A stretch of DNA of 29,715 nt. Source: JBEKHI01 sp050012355. Its GTDB lineage: Bacteria > Actinomycetota > Actinomycetes > Streptosporangiales > Streptosporangiaceae. Both the position numbers and the translations under genes were made by a program. Below are positions 1 through 7,104 of the stretch, in pieces. Numbering within the stretch: the first letter of the stretch is position 1; each line of letters starts with the position of its first letter. Below the pieces are notes generated by a model. That model did no database searches and was not told where the DNA came from. It was given only the letters and a program-made list of their open reading frames with translations. Where the stretch lies: positions 1 through 29,715 of the forward strand of contig JBEKHI010000198.1 in assembly GCA_050012355.1 (NCBI GenBank), in the 5' to 3' direction.

Positions 1-342
1 GTCCGGGCCGCCGGGCGGCACCGCAGGCTCGGGCATATCAGGCAAATTGCCGGGCGGTCGTCGGGAGATTCCCGAAGGTTAAACGGCAAGCTATCTGGTC
101 GCTCCTGCCCACGATCACGAAGCCCTGGCACCGCGCACGTCCAGTGTGGACGGAGAGCGGGAGCTTCCTGGCATTGGGAAAGAGTGCGGGCAGGACCGCA
201 CTGCCCAGGAACGGGGCCTCAAGGTCGGCCAGTCCGCCACGATCACTAGCACCACCAGTACCACCCACATCAATCACTCCAGGCTGGCGAACGCGGCAGC
301 GAGTCCCAACTACCCGCAGACCCGCACCCACCCGGACTCTAG
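1..342. other. Non-coding left edge
   Basis: No convincing gene is seen in these 342 bases. Short open frames exist on both strands, but they have low-complexity Arg/Pro/Thr composition and no recognisable domain or ribosome binding site. The stretch contains the imperfect hairpin at 164-212, which shares a core with the one at 13634-13699. The right end is the stop codon of the leftward TetR fragment. Confidence 0.6.
164..212. repeat. Imperfect hairpin, first copy of a dispersed element
   Basis: The outer arms (TTCCTGGCA at 165-173 and TGCCCAGGAA at 202-211) pair with one bulge. The interior holds the 15-mer AAAGAGTGCGGGCAG at 179-193, which recurs exactly at 13664-13678. The right flank (CCGCAC..CCCAG.AACGG.GCC) is also shared with that second copy. 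It looks like a small palindromic dispersed element of the REP/MITE kind; mobility is inferred only. Confidence 0.6.
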
Positions 343-771
343 CTAATAGGGCCGGGACGGGGGCTGGGTAGTTAGCGAGATCAGGCCGGGACGCAGCAGG
401 CTGATGACCTCTGCCGGGTCGGCGGTGGCGAGTTCGTCGGATTTGATGAGGTGCCTGGAGACCGTGACGCCGAGGATGATGGCACTGATGATCGCGGCCC
501 GCAAGCTCGCGTCGCTGGCCGGGATGGCCTGCTTGATCTGCGCCTGGTAGCGGGTTATGCCCTCGCTGAGGATGCTGGTGGCCTCGGGATTGGTCAGCAT
601 CGAGCGCAAGATGGTCAGCGAGGCTACTGGCTCGTTCGCCAGCCGGTCGGCGAGCGTAGCGAGGACCTGCTCGGGCGTTCCGCTGATCTCGGGGACGGGT
701 GCGTTGCCGATCACCCGGCGGAATAGCTCCTGCTTGGACTCGAAGTAGTGCATGACCAGGCCCGGGTCCAC
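343..771 (-). pseudogene. TetR-family regulator, N-terminus (HTH) missing
   Basis: The frame reads VDPGLVMHYFESKQELFRRVIG and continues for about 142 residues. The opening is the end of a TetR recognition helix (typically ...AGVDPxLVxHYFxSK), and the rest is a helical ligand-binding domain. The roughly 35 residues expected before it, which make up the first HTH helices, are absent. Upstream in frame (PSFRQVHPS) the sequence no longer resembles TetR and runs into the leader of the divergent SnoaL gene. The only start is a GTG at 771 with no convincing ribosome binding site. As it stands the product could not bind DNA in the usual way. It is most likely a 5'-truncated remnant; a dimerising fragment is possible but unlikely. 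Confidence 0.75.
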
Positions 772-807
772 ACTGGGATGAACTTGCCTGAACGAAGGGA
801 AGGCCGC

Positions 808-1230
808 ATGTCATCCGCCACGCCTGCCGATGTCCTGGCCCAGCGCCGTCGCCTGATCCTGAGCGGGGATGCCGACGGCTACGCTGACCTGTTCGCGCCC
901 GATGGGGTGATCGAGTCGCCCTTCGCGCCGCCGGGCGCGCCTTCGCGGCTGGCGGGCCGGGAGACGATTCGCGAGTATTCGCGCCAGGTCTTGGCGTCGC
1001 CGGTGCGGCTGGAGGACTTTGAGGATGTAGAGCTTTACCAGACCCAGGACCCAGAGGTGGTGATCGTGGAAGTACGGGCGCGGGCCACCCTGACCACGAC
1101 GGGCCGGTCGGTCACGACGACGTCCATCCAGATCTTCCGCATCCGGGAGGGCCAGATTCTGCTGTTCCGCGACTTCGCCAATCCCCGGGTCCTGGCGGAC
1201 GTGATCACGGAACCGCGTCCGGAAAGCTGA
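808..1230 (+). CDS. SnoaL-like / NTF2-fold protein
   Basis: The 140-aa product begins MSSATPADVLAQRRRLILSG. The pattern of an N-terminal helix, then GYADLFAPDGVIESPFAPPG, LAGRETIREY, and a strand-rich C-terminal half with FRIREGQILLFRDFANP is typical of SnoaL-like NTF2-fold proteins, which act as small isomerases, cyclases or ligand-binding proteins. The start at 808 is preferred over the longer in-frame ATG at 748 because a purine-rich ribosome binding site (GAAGGGAAGG) lies just upstream and the domain begins there. In actinobacteria such genes often sit divergent from a TetR regulator, as the remnant here suggests. The substrate cannot be deduced. Confidence 0.8.
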   Translation: MSSATPADVLAQRRRLILSGDADGYADLFAPDGVIESPFAPPGAPSRLAGRETIREYSRQVLASPVRLEDFEDVELYQTQDPEVVIVEVRARATLTTTGRSVTTTSIQIFRIREGQILLFRDFANPRVLADVITEPRPES

Positions 1231-1232
1231 TG

Positions 1233-1272
1233 CGGCCGTCCGCCACGTCATCTGGGCGGTGGCGGACGGCCG
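1233..1272. terminator. Bidirectional terminator-like hairpin
   Basis: A perfect 14-bp inverted repeat (CGGCCGTCCGCCAC / GTGGCGGACGGCCG) with a 12-nt loop fills the gap between the convergent SnoaL and G1 peptidase genes. There is no U-tract, as is common for high-GC actinobacterial terminators. Confidence 0.75.
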
Positions 1273-1283
1273 GTCAGCGGTCG

Positions 1284-2051
1284 CTATGGCTGGTCGTAGC
1301 TGAAGCTGAAATCTTCACCGTTGTCTGAGGTGCCAGACACGGACGCGAGCGGCTTGCCGTTCGACCCGGTCATCAGGGGTTCGGCCAGGTTCCACGCGCT
1401 GGTCTTCCGGAATCCGGTGCTCACGGCGGTACGGGTGGTGGCCACCGAACCAGTGAAGGTCACCTTGCTGAACTTCGAGAGGTCGCCGCCGTTGGCCGCC
1501 TCCAGGATCACCTCGGCGGTGGTGCTGTCGCAGGTGGATCCGGACGGGCAGGAGTCGGGCAGATTGACGAAGCTACGGTGAATGGTCTTGTCCTCGAGCG
1601 TGAAATAGTAGCGGCCATTGCTGAAGTCGTGGGTGACGGACATGAAGATCGAGTCGCCGGGGAAGACGCTGAATATGTAGTCCGTCTGCTTGGGGAACAT
1701 CTCGAGCCAGGCCGTGTACACGGGGTCGCCGTCAAGGCAGTTCGTGGAGATGCCGTCCTGCTCGACCGTCTTGTTGCCGTAGCCGTCGAGCCCTACCCAG
1801 AAGGAAGCCTTCGAGCTGGAGCTCGTGCACTTCACGGTGGGGACCTTGAAGTTGCTCGCCACGTAACGGAACTTCTGGCCGGAGTGCGCGACGTCGACGT
1901 AGCCCGTCCAGTTCTGCGTGCCGTTGGAGTCGGCGAACGCCGAGCCGGCCGGCGTGGCGCTCGTCGGGGTGGCGGCCGCCGAGGCGGCCGGCGCCATGGC
2001 GAGGGCGGCGACGAGGGCCGGGACGCCGGCTAGCAATGCTTTACATTTCAC
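1284..2051 (-). CDS. Secreted G1-family (eqolisin-like) glutamic peptidase
   Basis: The 255-aa product starts at a GTG at 2051 and has a Sec signal peptide (residues 1-25, MKCKALLAGVPALVAALAMAP, cleavage near AASA). The mature part opens with the G1 signature region (NWTGYV, residues 47-52). It then shows SFWVGLDG, EQDGIS with candidate catalytic Gln98, YTAWLEMFP, VFPGDSIFMSV, and AEVILEA with candidate catalytic Glu184 or Glu180. These match the Gln/Glu dyad peptidases described in fungi and also found in bacteria. Two Cys pairs suggest disulfides outside the cell. Longer in-frame starts exist, but they precede the signal peptide and read through the divergent promoter. It would degrade extracellular protein, probably at acidic pH by analogy. 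Confidence 0.82.
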   Translation of the reverse strand: MKCKALLAGVPALVAALAMAPAASAAATPTSATPAGSAFADSNGTQNWTGYVDVAHSGQKFRYVASNFKVPTVKCTSSSSKASFWVGLDGYGNKTVEQDGISTNCLDGDPVYTAWLEMFPKQTDYIFSVFPGDSIFMSVTHDFSNGRYYFTLEDKTIHRSFVNLPDSCPSGSTCDSTTAEVILEAANGGDLSKFSKVTFTGSVATTRTAVSTGFRKTSAWNLAEPLMTGSNGKPLASVSGTSDNGEDFSFSYDQP

Positions 2052-2107
2052 GGAGAGCTCTTTCGCTGAGGGGAGTGTTTGTTCGACTCGAGCCTTTACT
2101 CCGCTGG

Positions 2108-2140
2108 TAGCACTCCGGTAGCACCCGAGTAGCAGCCCGA
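2108..2140. promoter_or_regulatory. Three tandem 11-bp direct repeats in a divergent promoter
   Basis: Three consecutive units, TAGCACTCCGG, TAGCACCCGAG and TAGCAGCCCGA, are spaced exactly 11 bp apart, one helical turn. They lie 57-89 bp upstream of the G1 peptidase start and just before the agmatinase-family gene. Such phasing is typical of activator or repressor sites, for example the 11-bp periodic sites of SARP regulators. The protein that binds here is unknown. Confidence 0.45.
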
Positions 2141-2157
2141 CGTGTACGGTCAGGGGC

Positions 2158-3177
2158 ATGCCAGAAACGCCGGAGATGCTGCCCTCGATGTACGGTCCCG
2201 ACATCACGTTTCTAGGGGTTCCGCGCCTCGCCGGACTGTCCGACATAGCGGCTGATGTCGTGTTCCTTGGCGCTCCATTCGACGCGGGCGCCTCGCATCG
2301 CGCCGGGGCGCGATTCGGTCCGCAGGCGATCCGGGGCACCGATTACCTGCCGCACGACGGGTCGCGCCCGTCGCTGGCGCTGGGGGTCGACCCGCTGGCC
2401 GAGCTGCGCGTGCTGGACGCCGGTGACGTGCTGATGCCACCCGGCGAGCTGGAGAAGTCGATCGCGGCGCTGGAGTCCGCGGTGGAGACCGTCGCCCGGG
2501 CCGAGGCGATCCCGGTGATCCTCGGCGGCGACCACACCGTGACGTTCCCCGATGCGACCGGGGTCGCCCGGCACGTCGGCTGGGGCCGGGTGTCGCTGAT
2601 TCACTTCGACGCGCACGCCGACACCGGTGACACGCAGTTCGGCTCGCTGTACGGGCACGGGACCCCGATGCGGCGGCTGATCGAGTCCGGTGCGGTCCGC
2701 GGTGACCGGTTCCTGCAGATCGGGCTGCGCGGCTACTGGCCCGAACCCGAGACGCTGGACTGGATGGCGCAGCAGCGGATGCGCTCCTACGAGATGACGG
2801 AGGTCGTGTCCCGCGGGCTCGACGAATGCCTGACCGAGGCGTTCTCGATCGCCGTCGACGACTGCGACGCGGTCTTCTTGTCCGTCGACGTGGACGTGGT
2901 GGACCCGGGCATGGCGCCGGGCACGGGCACCCCCGAGCCGGGTGGGCTGACCGCCCGTCAGCTGCTGGACGCCGTGCGCCGGATCGCGATGGAACTGCCG
3001 CTGGCGGGCGTGGACGTCGTCGAGGTCTCGCCGCCTTACGACCACGCCGAGGTGACCGCGTACCTTGCCAACCGGGTGGTGCTTGAGGTCCTGTCGGGCA
3101 TCGCGTGGCGCCGCCGCCGTCTAGCGGGCCTGCCCGTCCGCGACCCGGCCGACCCGCTGCTCAACCGCCCCCGGTGA
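2158..3177 (+). CDS. Agmatinase/arginase-family ureohydrolase
   Basis: The 339-aa product has all Mn-binding motifs of the ureohydrolase family: GGDHT (His126), HFDAHAD (Asp151, His153, Asp155) and SVDVDVVDP (Asp244, Asp246), followed by GTGTPEPGG. The N-terminal FLGAPFDAGASHRAGARFGPQAIR is typical of agmatinase and guanidinobutyrase subgroups rather than classic arginases. It would hydrolyse a guanidino compound to urea plus an amine in the cytosol. Agmatine, guanidinobutyrate and guanidinopropionate cannot be told apart from sequence. The ATG at 2158 follows AGGGGC closely; starts at codon 7 or 11 are possible. It is divergent from the G1 peptidase and ends 15 bp before the broken P450. Confidence 0.87.
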   Translation: MPETPEMLPSMYGPDITFLGVPRLAGLSDIAADVVFLGAPFDAGASHRAGARFGPQAIRGTDYLPHDGSRPSLALGVDPLAELRVLDAGDVLMPPGELEKSIAALESAVETVARAEAIPVILGGDHTVTFPDATGVARHVGWGRVSLIHFDAHADTGDTQFGSLYGHGTPMRRLIESGAVRGDRFLQIGLRGYWPEPETLDWMAQQRMRSYEMTEVVSRGLDECLTEAFSIAVDDCDAVFLSVDVDVVDPGMAPGTGTPEPGGLTARQLLDAVRRIAMELPLAGVDVVEVSPPYDHAEVTAYLANRVVLEVLSGIAWRRRRLAGLPVRDPADPLLNRPR

Positions 3178-3192
3178 CCCGGTGTCGCCCTG

Positions 3193-4368
3193 CTACGGTC
3201 GCTTCCGGTAGCGCACTCGGCATGGGCTTTGCGGCGTCCCGCCGCCGAAGCCGATGAGCTGGTGTACCGCTTTCGGGTTTTCCAGGTACCGGTCCGGGTA
3301 GAACGTGTCCGGGTCGTCGTATAGGTCCGGCAGCCGGTGTGTCACCGTGGTGGAAAGCATCACACGGCATCCCTTGGGCAGCAGGTAGCCGTCGATCCGC
3401 GTGTCTTGAGTCACCGACCGGATTATGCCGAGGGCGGCCGGATGGAGGCGCTGAGTCTCGTGCAGCGCCCGGCTGAGGTGCGTGAGCTGTCGTACGGTCT
3501 TCATGTCGGCTGGGCCATCGCCGGGCATTACTTCACGCTGCTGCGCTAGGACCTTCTCTAGTTCAGCGGGGTGGCGCAGCAGGTCGATGACCGCCCAGGC
3601 CAATTGCCCGGCGGTTGTTTCTTGACCGGCCCAGAGGAAACCGAGTATCAGGTTCACCCTTACGTCATCAGGCACGACTGTGCCATCCTCGTACCGGGCT
3701 TCGGTCAGGTCCTGCAGGAAGTCGGGGGGATCGACCGGGCGCTCGCGCCGCGTCCGGATCATCTGCCGGACAACCGCCTGAAGCCGCTCACGGGACCGAC
3801 GCCCCTGGATGAAGTGCGGCAGCGGAAGCCATCCCGGCATGACGGGATCAATGCCCTTACTGAACTGGCGGAACTCAGCAAAGAAGCCGCCGTCCATCCG
3901 TTCCCCGAGGAACGCCTCGGCTGCTATCCCCGTCACTACCGGACCGAGCCCGTCGACCAGGTCGAACTCGCCTTGATCGCCGAGGTGCTGGATGAACTCT
4001 GCTGCCTGGGAGTCCATTATCTTCAGGTAACTGGCCAGCTGACGGCTCTGGAACCGGGGCAGCACTATGTCGCGCTGACGCTGATATTCACCGGTTTCGG
4101 CGAGAAAGTAGAAGTCCTCGCCGAATAGCCGGGACAGGAAAGCAAGACCATCTCTAATGGACAGGGTGTTATCGGTTTGCCGGAAAAATTCCTTGGCGTA
4201 ATCCTGGCCTGCCAGGATTATCATTGGTTTGCCCGCTATCCGCAGCATGCAGATGTTTCCATGCTCCCGGTGCCCGCGCTCGATCAATGGCACCGGATCC
4301 CGCAAGAACTCCAGGCTGTGGCCGATCACTGGGCGGATGCCCGAAACGGCGGGCGGTAGCGAACGCAT
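3193..4368 (-). pseudogene. Cytochrome P450, truncated in the heme-binding loop
   Basis: The 391-residue frame has a P450 N-terminal region (PPAVSGIRPVIGHSLEFLRDPVPLI), the I-helix motif (FLWAGQETTAG), the K-helix ExxR (HETQRLHP) and the meander PDRYLENP. The most similar layout is CYP51/CYP120-like. At the heme loop the sequence reads LIGFGGGT and then PQSPCRVRYRKRP and a stop, instead of FGGGxHxCxG plus about 60 further residues. The only Cys is two residues out of register, and the L-helix and C-terminal strands are missing, so no functional heme thiolate is expected. The break lies around 3232, against the end of the convergent agmatinase-family gene. No ribosome binding site is evident at the ATG at 4368. 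Confidence 0.8.
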
Positions 4369-4387
4369 GAGACATCACAGTAGTGCA

Positions 4388-4403
4388 GCGGCCAATTGGC
4401 TGC
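4388..4403. promoter_or_regulatory. 16-bp palindrome in divergent promoter
   Basis: GCGGCCAATTGGCTGC is a palindrome with one mismatched pair and a perfect 10-bp core (GCCAATTGGC). It lies between the P450 remnant and the divergent 58-aa gene. It is a candidate operator for a dimeric repressor; nothing in the window identifies the regulator. Confidence 0.3.
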
Positions 4404-4496
4404 TTACCTTGGCTGCCCGGCCGGCTGGACGACCGATATCATCGTAAATCCAGCGGCCTTCCACCGGACCCGCGGGCGAGAGTGAGGGGAGTCGCG

Positions 4497-4673
4497 ATGC
4501 TCACCAGACAACATGTCGTCGGCCTGCTACGCAGCACGGGATTCACCGAGGCGGCGGAGGACGCGGCTCGGACGCTGCCTGATCCAGTTGAACTCGACGC
4601 GGTCCTGCGGTTCGTTGAACAGTACGGCATTACCAAGGACATGATCATCAGCGAGATGGGCGGCAGTCCCTGA
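4497..4673 (+). CDS. Conserved small actinobacterial protein (58 aa)
   Basis: The product begins MLTRQHVVGLLRSTGFTEAA and ends IISEMGGSP. It is predicted all-helical, acidic and soluble. A central RTLPDPVELDAVLRFVEQYGIT segment resembles small hypothetical proteins I recall from actinomycete genomes. The start is supported by GTGAGGGGAG 6-15 nt upstream. An in-frame extension to 4383 is unlikely because it would read through the promoter. The function is unknown. The YGIT-KDMIISEMGGSP tail may be a short interaction motif. Confidence 0.65.
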   Translation: MLTRQHVVGLLRSTGFTEAAEDAARTLPDPVELDAVLRFVEQYGITKDMIISEMGGSP

Positions 4674-4731
4674 CGAGTGATCGGGCCCGGCCCGGTTGTC
4701 GGCGCTAAGCGCGGCGTGGTAAAGCTAGCTG

Positions 4732-4844
4732 GTGACCCTGCTGGACATCACCGTGGATACCGGCGAATTCGGCCCGGTGGTAAGCCTGTCCGGGGAGTGC
4801 GACCTGTCGACGGCCGGGCAGCTCAGTGCCGCCCTGACCGCTCA
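4732..4844 (+). pseudogene. STAS-domain (anti-sigma factor antagonist-like) gene, interrupted
   Basis: From a GTG at 4732 the frame reads TLLDITVDTGEFGPVVSLSGECDLSTAGQLSAALTA. This is the first two strands and helix of a SpoIIAA-type STAS domain, which takes part in partner switching with anti-sigma kinases. The frame is cut at 4844 by the IS element. Joining across the target duplication gives ...LTAQIS, as expected, but the sequence right of the IS then loses STAS similarity within a few codons (about 6304). The phosphorylatable Ser region (DSAGL) is therefore absent. The gene is non-functional, and its 3' part was lost separately from the IS insertion. Confidence 0.75.
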
Positions 4845-4879
4845 GAGGGCGGTTCGTGAGCTGAGGTCCGTCTTGTCGG
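4845..4879 (+). repeat. Left terminal inverted repeat of the IS
   Basis: It begins GAGGGCGGTTCGTGAG and matches the inverted right end at 28 of 35 positions, finishing with the shared TGTCGG. It abuts the TCA target repeat. Confidence 0.8.
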
Positions 4880-4945
4880 GTTGTGATCAGATGGATCTGT
4901 GGCGTTACGGCCGGTCGGCCGGTTTGGCTGTGCTTGGATAGTCCG

Positions 4946-5710
4946 GTGAGCGAGCGCAAGCGGTACCCGAGCGATTTAACCGATGAGCGGTGGGCGCTGA
5001 TCGAGCCGGTGATCACCGCGTGGAAGGCCGTGCACCGGTCAGTCAGCGGTCACCAGGGCGGGTATGAGATGCGGGAGATCGTCAACGCGATCCTGTATCA
5101 GAGCCGGACCGGCTGCCAGTGGGATTACCTGCCGCATGACCTGCCGCCGCGCAGCGCGGCCTATTACTATTTCGCCCGGTGGCGTGATGATGGCACTGAT
5201 CAGGCCATTCACGACCTGCTGCGCTGGCACGCACGGGAGAAGCAGGGCCGCAAGGCCGACCCGAGCCTGGTCGTGCTGGACACCCAGAGCGTGCACGCGG
5301 CGGCGTCGGTCCCGGCGGATACCACCGGGAAAGACGCGGGCAAGAAGGTGCCGGGCCGGAAGCGGTGCCTGGCCGTGGATGTCCTGGGACTGGTCGTCGC
5401 CGTCGTCGTCCTGGCGGCGTCGGCGCACGAGAACGCTGCCGGGATCGCCTTGCTGGAGCGGGTCGCCGCGCACACCGGCACGGTGAGCAAGGCCCTGGTG
5501 GACCAGGGGTTCAAGAACGCGGTCGTCGCCTACGGCGCCACCGCGGGCATTGACGTCGAGGTCGTGGAGCGCAACCCGGCCGATAAGGGTTTCGTCCCCC
5601 AGCCCAAACGCTGGGTGGCGGAGCAGACGTTCGGCATCCTCTCCTTTCACCGGCGCCTGGTCCGCGATTACGAGCACCGGATTTCCAGTTCGGTATCGCG
5701 CGTGTACTAG
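4946..5710 (+). CDS. IS5-family transposase, ends at a premature amber codon
   Basis: The 254-aa product starts at GTG 4946 (VSERKRYPSDLTDERWALIEP). It shows the IS5 N-terminal domain (residues 1-75, REIVNAILYQSRTGCQWDYLP). DDE motifs follow: VVLDTQSV (first Asp), LVDQGFKNA (second Asp) and KRWVAEQTFG (Glu, usually WVVERTF). After SSVSRVY there is a TAG at 5708-5710. In the same frame the sequence continues AMTDVMARRLTG to a TGA at 5774-5776, matching the family's usual YWAM..VMARRL ending. One G-to-A change (TGG to TAG) therefore removed about 22 C-terminal residues. The catalytic residues precede the stop, so residual activity cannot be excluded. Confidence 0.85.
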   Translation: MSERKRYPSDLTDERWALIEPVITAWKAVHRSVSGHQGGYEMREIVNAILYQSRTGCQWDYLPHDLPPRSAAYYYFARWRDDGTDQAIHDLLRWHAREKQGRKADPSLVVLDTQSVHAAASVPADTTGKDAGKKVPGRKRCLAVDVLGLVVAVVVLAASAHENAAGIALLERVAAHTGTVSKALVDQGFKNAVVAYGATAGIDVEVVERNPADKGFVPQPKRWVAEQTFGILSFHRRLVRDYEHRISSSVSRVY

Positions 5711-5760
5711 GCGATGACCGACGTGATGGCCCGGCGGCTGACCGGCACGTCCGTGCCATC

Positions 5761-6213
5761 GTGGCGGTTCACGTGACCGCGGCGGACCCGGGCAGGTTCC
5801 TGCTGGACAAGACCGACGCGCGGGAGCAGGCGCTGACCCGCGAAGCCGGGCAGGCCCAGGCCCTGATCGGCGAGCTCACCGCTAAGCTCCGCGAACTGGA
5901 CGAGGCGATCAGCCACCTGCAGATCACCCGCAAGACTCTCATCTCCCTCGCCGGACACGACGACGACCAGGCCGCCGCCGCCGAGCCGGCCGGACCGTCT
6001 CCCGCGCTCCCTGATCACCCCGCCTACCAGCAGATCCTTACCGCCTTCGCCGATCTGCGCCGTCCCCTGCGAGCCCGTGACTTGTGCGTGGCCCTGGACC
6101 TGCCGATCGTGTCCAAGAACACCGAGAACATCCGGTCAAAGCTGAAACGCCTGGTCAGCCGCGGCATCCTCGCCGAGACCGAACCCGGATTGTTCACACA
6201 GCCACGCCCATAA
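5761..6213 (+). CDS. IS-borne accessory protein: coiled coil plus winged-helix-like domain
   Basis: The 150-aa product starts at GTG 5761 and overlaps the ancestral transposase end by 16 nt in another frame, as in translationally coupled genes. Residues 20-65 form a heptad-rich coiled coil (ALTREAGQAQALIGELTAKL). An acidic/Ala/Pro linker follows. Residues 85-150 (YQQILTAFADLRRPLRARDLCVALDL ... NIRSKLKRLVSRGILAETEPG) resemble a winged helix. The gene lies inside the terminal repeats, so it belongs to the IS. Similar ORFs follow transposases in other actinobacteria, as far as I recall. It may be a DNA-binding or regulatory partner of the transposase; no function is established from sequence. 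Confidence 0.7.
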   Translation: MAVHVTAADPGRFLLDKTDAREQALTREAGQAQALIGELTAKLRELDEAISHLQITRKTLISLAGHDDDQAAAAEPAGPSPALPDHPAYQQILTAFADLRRPLRARDLCVALDLPIVSKNTENIRSKLKRLVSRGILAETEPGLFTQPRP

Positions 6214-6256
6214 CCCGACCAGCAGGCCTCCGAACAGGACACCTAACCCAACCCAG

Positions 6257-6291
6257 CCGACAAAAAGGACGCCAACTCGCGAACCGTCCTC
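6257..6291 (-). repeat. Right terminal inverted repeat of the IS
   Basis: Read leftward it begins GAGGACGGTTCGCGAG and pairs with the left end. The adjacent bases 6292-6294 are the second TCA copy. Confidence 0.8.
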
Positions 6292-6372
6292 TCAGATTTC
6301 CTTCATGACCGCGATGCGCGGGTGGACGACAGGTGCCGCCCGTAGTGCACCGGTCGTGCGGCGAAGGAACGA

Positions 6373-7080
6373 TCAGGCGGCGGCGCGCAGCCCGTCGAGG
6401 TCGATGTGTAGCCAAGAGCGCAGCCCGTCCCGTCCGGCCGGGGTCACGGTGACGGCCCGGCTGGCCTCGCGGCCGGCGATCCACCGGCGGGACTTCAGCT
6501 CCGCCGTCAGCGCCGCGCCGATACTGCCGGCCAGGTGGTAACGGCGCTCGCTCCAGTCCATGCACGGACGCAGCAGTGGCCGATCGTGACGAGCCAGCTT
6601 GGTCGCGTCGACGCCAAACTCGGCGAATCCCGCCGCCCCAGCGGGGCCTAGCAGGTACAGGCCATCACGTGGCTCCACCAGTTCGCGGGCGATCAGCGCT
6701 TCGATGATGGCCACCCCGACGGTGCCGGCGAGATGGTCGTAGCACATCCGGGCCCAGCGCAGCGACTGAGCGCGGGTGGACTCGCGCAGCGAGCGAGCCG
6801 GAGTCTGGGCAGCGAGCAGGCCTAGGATCTCAAGGGCATCCGCGACCGGCTCCGAGGCGATCGAGTACATCTGCTGCCTGCCGTTGGGGCGGACGGCGAC
6901 CAGCCTGCCAGCGACGAGCTTCTTCAGGTGCGCGCTGGCCAACGCCCGGGAGATGCCCGCCGCCTCGGCTAGCGCGGATCCGGACTGCGGGGTCCCGCCG
7001 AGCAGCACCAGCAGCATCTGGGAACGGTTACGATCGGCGATCAGCGCCGCTACCGAGGCCAGGTCAGAATCGGGATCCAT
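6373..7080 (-). CDS. ArsR-type winged-helix transcriptional regulator
   Basis: The 235-aa product begins MDPDSDLASVAALIADRNRSQMLLVLLGG. Residues 1-90 form an ArsR winged helix: SALAEAAGISRALASAHLKKLVAGRLVAV is the HTH and NGRQQMYSIA the wing. The long C-terminal part (RALS..DWSERRYHLAGSIGAALTAEL, then VTVTPAGRDGL) is a second domain common in actinobacterial ArsR regulators of about 230 aa. No CxC metal site is seen in the HTH, so the signal is probably organic rather than a metal. The ATG at 7080 is preferred over the TTG at 7089. It is divergent from an MFS exporter with a perfect palindrome between them, so it likely represses both genes. Confidence 0.85.
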   Translation of the reverse strand: MDPDSDLASVAALIADRNRSQMLLVLLGGTPQSGSALAEAAGISRALASAHLKKLVAGRLVAVRPNGRQQMYSIASEPVADALEILGLLAAQTPARSLRESTRAQSLRWARMCYDHLAGTVGVAIIEALIARELVEPRDGLYLLGPAGAAGFAEFGVDATKLARHDRPLLRPCMDWSERRYHLAGSIGAALTAELKSRRWIAGREASRAVTVTPAGRDGLRSWLHIDLDGLRAAA

Positions 7081-7104
7081 GGTCAGCAAGCCTAGCCCGA
7101 AGAT

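Larger units (their letters stand above)
4845..6291 (+). mobile_element. IS5-family insertion sequence, 1,447 bp, with TCA target duplication
   Basis: The ends are 35-bp imperfect terminal inverted repeats (28 of 35 match), each starting GAGGxCGGTTCG. They are flanked by a 3-bp direct repeat TCA (4842-4844 and 6292-6294). The element contains a DDE transposase gene (4946-5710) and a second ORF (5761-6213). A 3-bp duplication and this size fit the ISL2- or IS1031-like subgroups of IS5; the subgroup is inferred. It is inserted in a STAS-domain gene. The transposase carries an in-frame amber codon near its end. Confidence 0.85.

Noticed and set aside
38..814. Leftward 258-codon frame covering the TetR fragment
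   Set aside because: It is out of frame with the TetR similarity, is Arg/Pro-rich and has no domain; it is open because of high GC.
3571..4128. Rightward frame opposite the P450
   Set aside because: It is complementary to well-conserved P450 codons and has no domain of its own.
4883..4945. Longer transposase start at 4883
   Set aside because: The extra 21 residues (MIRWICGVTAGRPVW...) have no family match; the IS5 N-terminal domain begins at the GTG at 4946.
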